This document shows positions 8,469 through 18,030 of a stretch of DNA of 64,000 bases, one piece after another (the first letter of the stretch is position 1; each line of letters starts with the position of its first letter). Location of the stretch: the NCBI GenBank assembly GCA_947503895.1, contig CANNFT010000015.1, positions 62,001-126,000 on the forward strand, read 5' to 3'. A model generated the notes under the pieces. That model was given only the letters and a program-made list of their open reading frames with translations. It was not told the origin of the DNA and did no database searches. The position numbers and the translations under genes are program-made. Source of the stretch: an uncultured Saccharospirillaceae bacterium. GTDB lineage: Bacteria > Pseudomonadota > Gammaproteobacteria > Pseudomonadales > Oceanobacteraceae.

Positions 8469-9332
8469 TTATGGTGTCGCTTCAGGCCCTCGGAAAAGTA
8501 TCGCCGTTAACACTTCATAACGCGCGGGTAATCCTTGCTCGGTTCTAAATTGTTCCAGCGATTGACGAAACGTCTTAATGGCTTTTGTGCTGGTTAGGCC
8601 TTTAGCGCGACCCGAGGTCATATTGTGCGCGCCCACGCGCTTCAAAGAATCCGTTAAACCTCGCACATCGTCATACCACTGAATTTCTGTGTGTAAATAC
8701 GACTTGGAAACAAGAAACGGTGATTGAGCCAACTGGCTTTCAATATCGTTTGCACTTAAAAATTGATTCACATGCTGATAATTATCCGCAGATTTCCATG
8801 CCTGCTTCAATTCGCGCAATGTACCATCTGCTAACGTGGTAAACGCAAAACAACCACCCGGTTTTAATGTTCGATACACTTCCGTTAATACGTTAGATAA
8901 ATCTTCGCACCATTGAATGGCGAAGCTCGAATATATCAGATCATATTGCTGATCATCGACGGGAATGGCTTCCGCATCGCCAGCGAAATATTGAAACTGT
9001 GGATACATTTTTCGAGCGTGCTGCAACATGCCTTCGGCCAAGTCCATACCCTGTACATGGGCTTTCGGATATCGCTTTTGTAATTCGGGTAAACAATATC
9101 CGGTGCCACAGCCCAAGTCTAAAATAGAGTCGAATGGTCGATCAGGCATTTCGGAAATCAGTTCCATCGCCATGCGATGTTGAATTTGGGCAAAGTCATC
9201 GTATTCATGTGCAGCCGCCGAAAAAGCTTTTGCCACATCGTGTTTATTAATTAATTCACGCATGGGCACCTTGTGTTCACTGACATGCTTTGAGGCTTCA
9301 ACAGGTACCGCATACGACGACGTTAAAGGCAT
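8469..9332 (-). CDS. bioC: malonyl-ACP O-methyltransferase
   Basis: A 287-residue class I SAM methyltransferase that caps malonyl-ACP to prime pimeloyl synthesis. Motif I is DLGCGTGYCLPEL. INKHDVAKAFSAAAHEYDDFA near the N-terminus is the typical BioC start region, and IQWCEDLS is conserved. I chose ATG 9332, preceded by GGGAAGGG; an internal ATG at about 9263 would give a protein of more usual BioC length (about 265). Its start lies 1 base past the bioH stop, indicating translational coupling. Confidence 0.93.
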   Translation of the reverse strand: MPLTSSYAVPVEASKHVSEHKVPMRELINKHDVAKAFSAAAHEYDDFAQIQHRMAMELISEMPDRPFDSILDLGCGTGYCLPELQKRYPKAHVQGMDLAEGMLQHARKMYPQFQYFAGDAEAIPVDDQQYDLIYSSFAIQWCEDLSNVLTEVYRTLKPGGCFAFTTLADGTLRELKQAWKSADNYQHVNQFLSANDIESQLAQSPFLVSKSYLHTEIQWYDDVRGLTDSLKRVGAHNMTSGRAKGLTSTKAIKTFRQSLEQFRTEQGLPARYEVLTAILFRGPEATP

Positions 9333-9333
9333 G

Positions 9334-10131
9334 TTATTGCCCTTCCCCAACTTGACCGCCTTGCAAAAAGGTTAAAATACCATTCGCCACCGATTGTGGC
9401 TGCGTCACCAAACTGGCGTGGCTGCCGTTGGGTACAAAACTGACTAAATGATATGGGTTTAGTTGATTCAATAACGGGCTTAATGCATGCGGCACGATTG
9501 CATCGTTCGTCGCTAACATATGTAAGCAAGGACGTTTGAGGGCTTTTAAAACTGGGCGATTATCCAGTTTCGACAATAAAATTAACGACGCTTTTAATAC
9601 ATCAGAATTCGGTTTTGGGGTTTGCCCATGCTCTTGCAACCATTTAAGTGACTGCAACATATTTTGTTGCTCACCCACTACGGTTAATGCAGCAAACCGA
9701 CGCAACGTGGTGCGCACGTCATCAATCTCATCCATAAAACCTTTATACAAAGGCTCGGGAACCGCTTTCGGCCAACGCTTGTCTGCCAAAAACTTTGCGT
9801 TACTGCACAACGTCATCACTTGCTCAACTCGTGCAGGAAACTGTGCTGCGGCTTGGATGGCTAACATACCACCCAATGACCAACCTAACCAATGCGCAGT
9901 GGGCGGGGCTACATCCATTAATTTTTGCATTAATACGGGTAGGTCGTAATCGGATTCTGGATCATCGCACGCTGAATCGCCGTAGCCCGGCAAATCGACG
10001 GCTATAAATTGAAATCGATCTTCAAATAATGTTGCGAGTGGCTCGAATACTTGCGCATTCATCGCCCAACCGTGAACACAGAAAATAGCAGGCAGATGAT
10101 CCGCCCCCCATTTATGAATGGCGAGGGTCAT
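9334..10131 (-). CDS. bioH: pimeloyl-ACP methyl ester carboxylesterase
   Basis: A 265-residue alpha/beta hydrolase with oxyanion motif HGWAMN, nucleophile elbow GWSLGG, an Asp in NDAIVPH and the catalytic His in NGSHAS, the same architecture as E. coli BioH. It removes the methyl group to release pimeloyl-ACP for BioF. Its ATG overlaps the bioF stop (ATGA), and bioC follows after 1 base, so translation is coupled across bioF-bioH-bioC. Confidence 0.93.
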   Translation of the reverse strand: MTLAIHKWGADHLPAIFCVHGWAMNAQVFEPLATLFEDRFQFIAVDLPGYGDSACDDPESDYDLPVLMQKLMDVAPPTAHWLGWSLGGMLAIQAAAQFPARVEQVMTLCSNAKFLADKRWPKAVPEPLYKGFMDEIDDVRTTLRRFAALTVVGEQQNMLQSLKWLQEHGQTPKPNSDVLKASLILLSKLDNRPVLKALKRPCLHMLATNDAIVPHALSPLLNQLNPYHLVSFVPNGSHASLVTQPQSVANGILTFLQGGQVGEGQ

Positions 10132-11336
10132 TTACGTACTCCTGTTGATACACTTTGACGGTCAAGGTGATGACCGCTTTGCAAGCTGGCTATTGTCGAC
10201 AGCACTTGCAGTAATTGGTCTATTTGATGCGGTTCATGAGCGGCGGATAGTGTGATGCGCAATCGAGCTGTGCCTTCCGGTACAGTCGGTGGACGAATCG
10301 CGGTGACCATCATGCCATGCGCTTTTAAATGTTCGCTGGCCTTTAATGCGGTGTCAGCATCCCCCACCAAAATTGGCTGGATGGCGGTATGGGATGGCAT
10401 CAGGTTTAATCCTAATTGCTCAGCGGCTTGCCTGAAATATTGAATGTTCGATTGCAGTCGCTGCCGACGAGATGAATCATGTTGGATGATTTTAAGACTC
10501 GCCAATGTCGCGACCGACACGGCGGCAGGCATGGCCGTTGTGTAAATATAAGGACGCGCGAAATTCATTAAATAATCAATCAACGTTTGAGAACCAGCGA
10601 CAAATGCGCCGGCCGTTCCGACCGCTTTACCCAATGTGCCCATCAGCACCGGCAACGCCGACTGCGATAACTGAAAGTGTTCCGCACAGCCTGCACCGGT
10701 ATCACCCAGCACGCCAAAGCCATGAGCATCATCCACCATTAACCAAGCATCATGTTGTTGTGCACACGTGACCAATTGCGGCAACGGTGCGATGTCACCA
10801 TCCATACTGAATACACCGTCGGTGACAATTAACTTTCTGCGCGCTTCGCTGCGGGCTAAACGTGCGTTTAGGTTATCCACATCATTGTGTAAATAGCGTT
10901 GAAAACGTCCGCCACTCAATAAACCGCCGTCTAACAAAGAGGCATGATTCCACTTATCTTGAAACACGGCATCTTGCTTATTTAATAGCGCCGTAATCAC
11001 ACCGATATTGGCCATGTAGCCCGTCGAAAACAATATGGCTGCTTCGCGACCCGTCATGCGTGCCAGCTCTTCTTCTAACGCTTGATGAGCTTCGGTGTGA
11101 CCATTAATTAAATGGGCCGCCCCGCTGCCGACACCGTATTGCTGAACGCCTTTTTGAAAGGCCGCCGCCACCTCGGGGTGATTAGCCAAACCAAGATAAT
11201 CATTGCTGCAAAAGGTTAGATAGCGTTGGCCATCCATATACATTTCCGGCCCCTGCGGCGAGCTCGCTTTACGCACGCTGCGCAGCAAGCCTTGCTCTCG
11301 TCGCAAGTGAAGTTCAGATTGCAGATCAAATGCCAT
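10128..11336 (-). CDS. bioF: 8-amino-7-oxononanoate synthase
   Basis: A 402-residue PLP enzyme of the alpha-oxoamine synthase family, joining pimeloyl-ACP and alanine. Seen: CSNDYLGLA near the N-terminus, VDDAHGFGVLG with the PLP-contacting Asp/His, and GTLGKAVG with the Schiff-base Lys. Slightly longer than E. coli BioF (384), by the C-terminal tail. 31 bases separate it from bioB upstream. Confidence 0.95.
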   Translation of the reverse strand: MAFDLQSELHLRREQGLLRSVRKASSPQGPEMYMDGQRYLTFCSNDYLGLANHPEVAAAFQKGVQQYGVGSGAAHLINGHTEAHQALEEELARMTGREAAILFSTGYMANIGVITALLNKQDAVFQDKWNHASLLDGGLLSGGRFQRYLHNDVDNLNARLARSEARRKLIVTDGVFSMDGDIAPLPQLVTCAQQHDAWLMVDDAHGFGVLGDTGAGCAEHFQLSQSALPVLMGTLGKAVGTAGAFVAGSQTLIDYLMNFARPYIYTTAMPAAVSVATLASLKIIQHDSSRRQRLQSNIQYFRQAAEQLGLNLMPSHTAIQPILVGDADTALKASEHLKAHGMMVTAIRPPTVPEGTARLRITLSAAHEPHQIDQLLQVLSTIASLQSGHHLDRQSVSTGVRK

Positions 11337-11367
11337 AATTTACGCTACGCTCAATGATGTTCGGCGA

Positions 11368-12426
11368 TTAAACCGAAGCATCATAAAAGGGTTGCGTGTT
11401 GTCATTACGCTGAATATCTTTGTTTAGTTTTTCAGCTTGACCGTCGTCATCGTGATCAACAATTCGCTGCTCAGGCTTAATACCCAATCGAGCAAATAGT
11501 TTCATATCTTCATGGGCTTCTGGGTTAGGCGTGGTCAACAAGCACTCACCGTAGAATATGGAATTGGCTCCGGCTAAAAAGCACATGGCTTGCATTTCAT
11601 CGGACATTTCTTCGCGGCCCGCTGACAAGCGAACATGAGATTTCGGCATTAAAATACGCGCCACCGCGATACAACGGACAAATTCAATCGGATCTACGTC
11701 TTCAACCGCTTCTAATGGCGTACCCTTTACTTTAACTAACATGTTAATGGGTACACTCTCAGGCTGTACCGGTAAGTTCGCCAATTGGGTTAATAAGCCA
11801 ATGCGATCTCCTTGGGTTTCGCCCATTCCGACGATTCCACCGGAGCAAATTTTCATGCCGCTATCGCGTACGTGTTGCAGCGTATCCAGTCGATCACCGT
11901 AGCTGCGGGTTGTGATAATTTTGTCGTAGAACTCAGGGCTGGTATCCAAGTTATGGTTGTAATAATCCAATCCTGCTTCGGCTAATTCTTCAGCTTGCGA
12001 TTCATTTAGCATGCCGAGAGTCATGCAGGTTTCCAGACCCATGGCCTTCACACCTTTGACCATTTCAAGTACATAGGGCATGTCGCGCTTGTTCGGATTT
12101 TTCCAAGCCGCGCCCATGCAAAAGCGGGATGAACCTTTAGCCTTAGCTTCTTCGGCTTTCTTTAATACCGCTTCGACTTCCATTAAGCGCTGTTTTTCTA
12201 ATCCGGTATTGTAGTGTGCAGACTGGGGACAATATTTACAGTCTTCTGGGCAAGAACCCGTCTTGATAGAAAGCAGGGTGCTGACCTGTACTTCATTGGG
12301 GTTAAAGTGCGCGCGATGTACCGTTTGTGCTTTAAAGAGCAGGTCATTGAAGGGAAGGTCATAGAGCGCCTGAACTTCGTCTTTGCTCCAGTCGTGACGG
12401 ATACCTTGATCTAATGTGGCACTCAT
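11368..12426 (-). CDS. bioB: biotin synthase
   Basis: A 352-residue radical SAM enzyme converting dethiobiotin to biotin. The radical cluster motif CPEDCKYCPQ (CxxxCxxC) is at about residues 58-67. YYNHNLDTSPEFY, CSGGIVGMGE and the C-terminal LSAGREEMS with the Arg ligand of the second cluster are all present. It is the first gene of bioB-F-H-C-D. A candidate BirA operator lies about 145 bases upstream. Confidence 0.97.
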   Translation of the reverse strand: MSATLDQGIRHDWSKDEVQALYDLPFNDLLFKAQTVHRAHFNPNEVQVSTLLSIKTGSCPEDCKYCPQSAHYNTGLEKQRLMEVEAVLKKAEEAKAKGSSRFCMGAAWKNPNKRDMPYVLEMVKGVKAMGLETCMTLGMLNESQAEELAEAGLDYYNHNLDTSPEFYDKIITTRSYGDRLDTLQHVRDSGMKICSGGIVGMGETQGDRIGLLTQLANLPVQPESVPINMLVKVKGTPLEAVEDVDPIEFVRCIAVARILMPKSHVRLSAGREEMSDEMQAMCFLAGANSIFYGECLLTTPNPEAHEDMKLFARLGIKPEQRIVDHDDDGQAEKLNKDIQRNDNTQPFYDASV

Positions 12427-12547
12427 GCTTATTCTCTCTTCAATTCGGGATACAGGCCAACTCGGTTAAATCATCCGCACCATTTACATCTCTTTGGGTG
12501 CTTCAAGGCAGTGGTCAGTATCTAAGCTATATTCATGGAATGGCGTT

Positions 12548-13294
12548 ATGTTAATGACTCTATGGAATCAGTCAACCAAGAAAATAATTACGGTTTACAA
12601 CAGTACAATAATCAACCGATGCCAGTTGTGTGACGAATCAGCTCCCGACGGCCCCCTTTGCTTACCCTGCCTTGCAGATATTCCAGTTCTACCCGCCCAT
12701 TGCCCATGCTGCGCACTGCCTCAAATCAGCGGCCAGCTGTGCGGAGCCTGCCTGAAAACACCGCCTCCATTCGACCGAATGGTGACTGGGTTCTACTACC
12801 AAGCGCCCATTTCAGGCTTTATTCGCGGCTGGAAATACAAACGGCAGCGCCATCTACTGCCATGGCTCGTGGATCAATTACTGGAACCGCTCGAAGCCTA
12901 TACGTTTGATTGCGTGATTCCCGTCCCTAATCACTGGACCCGTACTTTGATGAGAGGGCGATACCCCAGTTTAGAGCTGGCACAAAGGTTATCCACAGCA
13001 CTTGATACACCGCTGAACCTTGCTCTGCGCAGAACGAGGCCAACAAAAAGCCAACAGGGACTCAACCGCCAGCAGCGATTACGCAATTTGAAGCAGGCGT
13101 TTCACATTCGTCATCAGCGATCTGGCCAGAAAGATGCCACCCTGTGCACGATCAAGGGCAAAGATGTATTACTCGTCGATGATGTGGTCACCACTGCGAC
13201 CACCGCCGATCTGGCTGCACGCACCTTAAAATCGGCCGGAGCACGGTCTGTAACGGTGGCCTGTCTCGCGCGCACACCAGAGCGCCATCACTGA
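12548..13294 (+). CDS. comF: ComF-family phosphoribosyltransferase-like protein
   Basis: A 248-residue protein with an N-terminal zinc-ribbon-like part containing CQLCD, CLPC, CPCC and CGAC pairs (about residues 26-75). The C-terminal PRTase domain has the PRPP-loop VLLVDDVVTTATT (about 205-217) and VIPVPNHW. The family (ComFC/GntX) is linked to DNA uptake and recombination in competent bacteria. Start ATG 12548 is preceded by GGAATGG; ATG 12554 is an alternative. In Pseudomonas-like genomes it sits divergent from bioB, as here. Confidence 0.9.
   Translation: MLMTLWNQSTKKIITVYNSTIINRCQLCDESAPDGPLCLPCLADIPVLPAHCPCCALPQISGQLCGACLKTPPPFDRMVTGFYYQAPISGFIRGWKYKRQRHLLPWLVDQLLEPLEAYTFDCVIPVPNHWTRTLMRGRYPSLELAQRLSTALDTPLNLALRRTRPTKSQQGLNRQQRLRNLKQAFHIRHQRSGQKDATLCTIKGKDVLLVDDVVTTATTADLAARTLKSAGARSVTVACLARTPERHH
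12570..12600. promoter_or_regulatory. candidate BirA operator (bioO-like)
   Basis: Read on the minus strand: TTGTAAACC, 14 bases, GGTTGACT. The left half is a perfect match to the gammaproteobacterial BirA half-site and the right half differs at one inner position. The spacer is 14, against 16 in E. coli. It lies upstream of bioB, inside the predicted 5' coding part of the divergent comF, so biotin-BirA could repress bioB directly and perhaps affect comF. Confidence 0.6.
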
Positions 13295-13415
13295 TCGTAC
13301 AACCTCGAATCGAATAAAGTAGCAACACACCGTATATCGAATCTTGCTCGCAATCCTTGCACGCGTAGCGGTGCAGCGATAGCATCCGCCCATCTTAAAT
13401 TCTGCTGGCACCCGC

Positions 13416-14405
13416 ATGACGCATCTATACGAAAAGTTGTCTCCTGATCTTATTCTAAACGCCATCGACAGCGTGCTTGAGCAACAAGACCAATTAACCA
13501 GCGGGCACCTGACGGCGCTCAACAGTTATGAGAATCGGGTTTATCAAGTCGGCATTGAAGAACATGCCCCCGTCGTAGCGAAGTTTTATCGGCCAGAGCG
13601 CTGGTCTGACCGCTGTATCCTACAAGAGCATGCTTTTTCGCTCGCGGCAGTGGAAGACGAATTACCTGTCATTGCGCCATTGCAAATAGGTGGCGAGACC
13701 CTGTTTGAATTTGAAGGTTTTCGTTTTGCGCTGTTTCCTCGCCAAGGCGGTCAATCGGAGCAAATTGAACGCTTGGAAGACTTCGAACAAATGGGCCGAT
13801 TGCTGGCACGATTGCATCAAACAGCGAACTGTATGGAATCCGATGCCCGTCCAACGGTTCATCCACAGGCTTTCGCCCGAGAAACGCGTCAGTTTATTTT
13901 GGACCACCATATGGTCAGCGATGATTTACTGCCCGCGTTTGAATCCGTCAGTTTAGAAGCGGTTGAGCGAGTGGAGGCGATATGGTCAGAACACGCTCCT
14001 AGCATGAAGTTAGTTCACGGTGACCTGCACCCCGGAAATTTAGTGTGGTTCCAAAAAGAGCCTTACCTGCTAGATCTTGATGACTGTGCGCTTGCACCCC
14101 GCATGCAAGATATTTGGATGATGCTATATGGCGAACGCGACCAAATGCAGGCTCAACTGGCGGCCGTTGCACGAGGCTATGAAACCTTTCTGCCCTTCCC
14201 TGTGTCTGAATTGCCCTTAATAGAAAGTCTGCGTACCATGCGCATGATGAATTATGCCGCATGGCTGGCGAAGCGATGGGATGACCCTGCCTTCCCGGCA
14301 GCCTTTCCGTGGTTCGATAGCCCACGATTCTGGTCTGATCAAATTCTCACGTTACGTGAGCAATTGTCTGCTTTTAATGAGCCGCACTTACAATTAGTGT
14401 TGTAA
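13416..14405 (+). CDS. srkA: stress response kinase SrkA (RdoA/YihE)
   Basis: A 329-residue aminoglycoside-phosphotransferase-fold kinase with LTALNSYENRVYQVG near the N-terminus, the catalytic loop VHGDLHPGNLVW (about 200-211) and LLDLDDCA as the metal-binding DxD equivalent. Length matches E. coli SrkA (328). Known role: Ser/Thr kinase protecting against envelope and oxidative stress. It is monocistronic here. Confidence 0.9.
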   Translation: MTHLYEKLSPDLILNAIDSVLEQQDQLTSGHLTALNSYENRVYQVGIEEHAPVVAKFYRPERWSDRCILQEHAFSLAAVEDELPVIAPLQIGGETLFEFEGFRFALFPRQGGQSEQIERLEDFEQMGRLLARLHQTANCMESDARPTVHPQAFARETRQFILDHHMVSDDLLPAFESVSLEAVERVEAIWSEHAPSMKLVHGDLHPGNLVWFQKEPYLLDLDDCALAPRMQDIWMMLYGERDQMQAQLAAVARGYETFLPFPVSELPLIESLRTMRMMNYAAWLAKRWDDPAFPAAFPWFDSPRFWSDQILTLREQLSAFNEPHLQLVL

Positions 14406-14474
14406 ACGATCGCGCAGCATAAAAGCAATTGAACCCTAAGCTCACACTCACCCAGTAGAACAAGAGGCTCGATT

Positions 14475-14981
14475 ATGAAAACATTTTCAAAGGTATTAAT
14501 GGTCGGTATTACCACTTGCATGGCGACAGCATCCCTCTCCACTCAAGCGGAAGGCGTCGGCAATCAAATATACGCGGGGCTGGGATTTAGCCATAATCGC
14601 GTCGACCTTGAAACCTTTGGTGGCTCGTCAGAAAGCGCTAGCGGCAGCCAGTTCTTTGGCGGATATAAAATGGGGCAACGCAACGGCTTCGATTTGTCCC
14701 TAGAACTTGGGTATATGGAAACAGGTTCGTTTGACGATGACCTACCAGAAGATGATCTCGCCGGTGTATGGTTAGCAGGCTTGGCAAAAAAGAACCTGCC
14801 CGAGATTGACTCAAGGTTATCTGCATTGGTTCGCGGTGGTGTGGATTTAGGCGATGATGACGGCCTGATCATGGGTTTTGGTGCTGAGTTTAAAGTGCAC
14901 CCTCGCATTTTTTTACGGGCTGAGTATTTGAATAAAGATATAACGCAATCGTATCAATTTAACGCAGGGTTTGAATTCTAA
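14475..14981 (+). CDS. small outer-membrane beta-barrel protein
   Basis: A 168-residue protein with a signal peptide ending near STQAEG and alternating beta sequence ending in NAGFEF. The terminal aromatic Phe is typical of outer-membrane barrels recognised by BamA. Features such as YAGLGFSHN and FFGGYKMG fit the OmpA-like/porin-family beta-barrel group with about eight strands. Start preceded by AGAGGC. Function unknown. Confidence 0.75.
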   Translation: MKTFSKVLMVGITTCMATASLSTQAEGVGNQIYAGLGFSHNRVDLETFGGSSESASGSQFFGGYKMGQRNGFDLSLELGYMETGSFDDDLPEDDLAGVWLAGLAKKNLPEIDSRLSALVRGGVDLGDDDGLIMGFGAEFKVHPRIFLRAEYLNKDITQSYQFNAGFEF

Positions 14982-14995
14982 TAAAATGCGACCAG

Positions 14996-15030
14996 ATTTG
15001 GGCTGAGCGACACAGTGTGCCAGCCCAAAT
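14996..15030 (+). terminator. hairpin after the beta-barrel gene
   Basis: ATTTGGGCTG and CAGCCCAAAT form a perfect 10-bp stem with a 15-base loop, 14 bases past the stop. There is no T-run, so it could be a 3'-end-protecting or intrinsic weak terminator. Confidence 0.55.
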
Positions 15031-15204
15031 TCGACAGACCAGCCCGTCCCTACGACGCCTCCTGTAACCCCCCCGCCAATACCTCCATTTTAGCTCAGTC
15101 CATACTCGTCCACTTGCCGTCTAAAATTGTCTACACTCCAATTAATCACTCGTAATTGTCTGTTGATCGAAATTGATGATGTTCTTATGGAGGGGTTATT
15201 CAAT

Positions 15205-16017
15205 ATGCGTCCCGTCGGCCGGCTAGCTCTTCTCTGCCTATTCTCAATCCTTCATTGCTTTATGTTCACCGTGCAAGCTGCTGAAGTCACGCCCGATATG
15301 GCCACCAAACCGAATGATCCTAATACTCTAAGGTTTGGCACCCTCACCTCACTCAGCATGCCCATTGCGAACGTTTTTATTGGCCAAAGTGGTATTGAAG
15401 TGTCCGATGAAGGGATGCACACCGAAATCAGTCAGGCGATCGCAAAAGCATTGAACATGACTGTGCATTACGTACCGACTGAACGGGAAGACGCCTTATC
15501 TTACTTAATGAATGGTGAAATCGATGTTCTGTGCTTTATGGTGCCTCAATGGTTAGGTGCACCGCCCTCAAGCGTCACGTGGTCAAAGGTATTTTTAAGA
15601 ATACAAGACATACTCATTTCACGTAAAAACCACATAGCGCCCATCCGTACGTTGCGAGATCTGCAGGAACGAAATATTGGCTTAGTACGGCATTATCGCT
15701 ACCCATTACTGGATAATTTAATTGAACGACAACTGACATTCCCAGTGTACGCCAGTAATGAGCAAACTAATTTTTTTCAGCTCTTCAAGAACAATAATAT
15801 CGACGCCATCGTCATTAAGGACATCACCTTTGAGTATTTATTCAACGATCTCAAAGGCCCATTACGTGACATCAAGGTCATGCGACACCCTCTGGTGGTA
15901 GAGTTTGCGGATATGCGCTGTGCCCTGTCTCGCCACAAGGCCATCAACATTGAGCAGGTTAATAAAGGTATCGACAGGTACATTGAACATTCGGGACATA
16001 TATTAACCGTTCCCTAA
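15205..16017 (+). CDS. periplasmic solute-binding-like protein (SBP family 3 fold)
   Basis: A 270-residue protein with a signal peptide (hydrophobic residues about 8-24, cleavage near VQAAE). The mature part has LRFGTLTSLSMPI, YLMNGEIDVLCFMVPQ and later NNIDAIVIKD, the pattern of bacterial extracellular solute-binding proteins family 3. No permease or ATPase gene adjoins, so it may be an orphan sensor-type binding protein. Start chosen at ATG 15205, with GGAGGGG nine bases upstream; longer frames begin inside the leader. Confidence 0.7.
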   Translation: MRPVGRLALLCLFSILHCFMFTVQAAEVTPDMATKPNDPNTLRFGTLTSLSMPIANVFIGQSGIEVSDEGMHTEISQAIAKALNMTVHYVPTEREDALSYLMNGEIDVLCFMVPQWLGAPPSSVTWSKVFLRIQDILISRKNHIAPIRTLRDLQERNIGLVRHYRYPLLDNLIERQLTFPVYASNEQTNFFQLFKNNNIDAIVIKDITFEYLFNDLKGPLRDIKVMRHPLVVEFADMRCALSRHKAINIEQVNKGIDRYIEHSGHILTVP

Positions 16018-16105
16018 TACCGTCGGTTTACAGAAGTATGCTTTGTTTCCTGCGCTGATTGCCCTACCATAGCACTCACTATTTTAACGAACATGAACCC
16101 TATCT

Positions 16106-17116
16106 ATGAGTCTGACGCTTCCTAGCCAGCTACTGCTACAACAAGCATTACCATCAACCAATACGCTATTGATCAACCCTCCTCAGGATGACCTGAGCCA
16201 TGAGTTGCCTAAGTCCATCGCCGTCGCAAGTTTCAGCTGGGCGAGTATGCAGCAGTATGAAAAACAAGGATTTCCGACACACAATATTTTGGAGCTACCG
16301 ACCACCACTTTTGAACAGATCGTGATCTTTTTGCCAAAAGCGAAAACACGACTTCAGTATGTTTTAGATTATGCTCAAAACTGTTTAAAAGAAGATGGCG
16401 AAATTTGGTTTGTGGGTGAAAATAAGGGAGGCATTAAATCACTGGCCAAAGTATTGAAAACACGCTTCAAGCAAGCCGAAAAAATCACCAGTGGCAAACA
16501 CAGCGCCATCGTCAGCGCAAAATGGCCTGAAGAGAAATCAGCATTCCTAATCAATCGTTACTTCCAAACTCAACACAACCAATTAGACATTCAGGTCTCT
16601 GCCTTACCAGGTGTCTTCAGTCAAGAAAAGCTGGATAACGGTACGGCATTATTGCTTAAACATATTCCCCGCAAATTAAAAGGTCGCGTACTCGATTTTG
16701 GTTGCGGTGCCGGCATCATTGGCAGTTATCTCTGTAAGAATTTTGATGTAGAAAATGTCGATATGATTGACGATGACCTGCCCGCAGTATTAAGCGCGCA
16801 ACGTACATTAAAAGAAAATGGAATTGAAAACGCAGAAGCGTTCTTGTCGAATGGTTTTAGCGAAATTGAAGAACGATATAACTGGATTGTCAGCAACCCG
16901 CCTTTCCATCAGGGTGTTAAAACCCATTATCAGGTCACAGAAACCTTTTTGGCAGAAGCCAAGAATTATTTAAAACTGAGCGGTCGCCTGATGATTGTCG
17001 CAAATGACTTTTTATCTTATGAAACCATTCTTCGTGAGCATTTTAAAACGGTGACCGAAGTGGTAAAAGAAAACGGTTTTAAAGTACTCATGGCTGAAGG
17101 CATCATGCGTAAGTAA
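16106..17116 (+). CDS. rsmC: 16S rRNA (guanine(1207)-N(2))-methyltransferase
   Basis: A 336-residue protein of two methyltransferase-like halves, as in E. coli RsmC (343). The N-terminal half is degenerate. The C-terminal half has motif I LDFGCGAGIIG (about 197-207) and the catalytic VSNPPFHQG (about 268-276) that targets an exocyclic amine of guanine. It methylates G1207 in the 30S subunit. Monocistronic. Confidence 0.9.
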   Translation: MSLTLPSQLLLQQALPSTNTLLINPPQDDLSHELPKSIAVASFSWASMQQYEKQGFPTHNILELPTTTFEQIVIFLPKAKTRLQYVLDYAQNCLKEDGEIWFVGENKGGIKSLAKVLKTRFKQAEKITSGKHSAIVSAKWPEEKSAFLINRYFQTQHNQLDIQVSALPGVFSQEKLDNGTALLLKHIPRKLKGRVLDFGCGAGIIGSYLCKNFDVENVDMIDDDLPAVLSAQRTLKENGIENAEAFLSNGFSEIEERYNWIVSNPPFHQGVKTHYQVTETFLAEAKNYLKLSGRLMIVANDFLSYETILREHFKTVTEVVKENGFKVLMAEGIMRK

Positions 17117-17461
17117 TCCATTCTATTTACGCCCAGAAAAAACACTGCCCATAAAACAGTAAGATACCCTTTCTTATTGCTTTATGGGTATTAACCTCCT
17201 ATCCATTATGTTCTCTCATTATAGGGCCCTCTAATTCGTCAGACGCACCCTTCACCCGTGCGCACATTGATGACCAATGATAACGCTCAATCTCCTTTCA
17301 TGTTGTAAACATTCCTTGCCATCGAATCATTTGAGCGTGCAGCGGTTTTTTATTCTATAGCTTGATGGACTGGATAATTGAACTATTACTGAGATTCCGA
17401 GTGAAGTCGGCGATTGATCCCATTTCACTTAGGTTGATTTTCAATGAAACAGGATTTCATC
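17117..17461. other. intergenic region, no feature seen
   Basis: 345 bases between rsmC and the small secreted protein gene. It contains no credible ORF. A promoter for the downstream gene is expected, but I cannot define its boxes. Confidence 0.4.
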
Positions 17462-17887
17462 ATGTTAAAACTAAAATATGCATGGATAGGGTTGATAGCA
17501 TTCAGCGCCTATCCTGTGACGGCTGACGATCATTACGAAAGCCAGCACATCAGCGCGCTGGAAATTGAACAACCCGGCTTTTACATTGAAGCCAGCTCAC
17601 CTCGAATGAAGTGTTTTGTTGACACGCCAGCGTGGGATGAATATCGCTATGGGGGCTGCTTCAGCGCTGGCTGGGCTCGAACCACGTCCGCAGTATTTAA
17701 AATTGATAACGTACCCAGCAATTTTAAAATCTACTGGTCTAACAGTGCGTGTAGTTCATCCAGTTCCACCTGCACATTGCCCATTCGACAATACAATAAC
17801 ATTACGTTGAGTGCAGACGTTCTCGATTTATCGAATAACACGTTTAGCAGTACCAGTGCCAAGGCACACTACGAAGGGTTTGATTGA
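17462..17887 (+). CDS. small secreted cysteine-containing protein
   Basis: A 141-residue protein starting MLKLKYAWIGLIAFSAYPVTADD, a clear signal peptide. The mature part has four cysteines (CFVDT, GGCFSAG, SACSSSSSTC) and beta-rich sequence; no known family recognised. I preferred ATG 17462 because ACAGGA sits eight bases upstream; an in-frame ATG at 17444 would add six residues. Periplasmic or extracellular, function unknown. Confidence 0.6.
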   Translation: MLKLKYAWIGLIAFSAYPVTADDHYESQHISALEIEQPGFYIEASSPRMKCFVDTPAWDEYRYGGCFSAGWARTTSAVFKIDNVPSNFKIYWSNSACSSSSSTCTLPIRQYNNITLSADVLDLSNNTFSSTSAKAHYEGFD

Positions 17888-17943
17888 TTTTTCCAACCTG
17901 ACTTGGAAATAACGTTTTATATTTCAAGCCGTTTTTGTGAACG

Positions 17944-18011
17944 TTCAGACATGAGTCTGAAGAGCGATTAAAGCGACATCCCAAAAGATCAGCCTTGATC
18001 TATTTGGGATG
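17944..18011 (-). terminator. two hairpins after dnaB
   Basis: The larger hairpin at 17977-18011 has arms CATCCCAAA and TTTGGGATG with inner AGATCA/TGATCT, located 20 bases past the dnaB stop. A second, at 17944-17961 (TTCAGAC, 4-base loop, GTCTGAA), follows. It lies between convergent transcription units and may serve both. Confidence 0.6.
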
Positions 18012-18030
18012 CGTATCGTGAAACCTGTGC

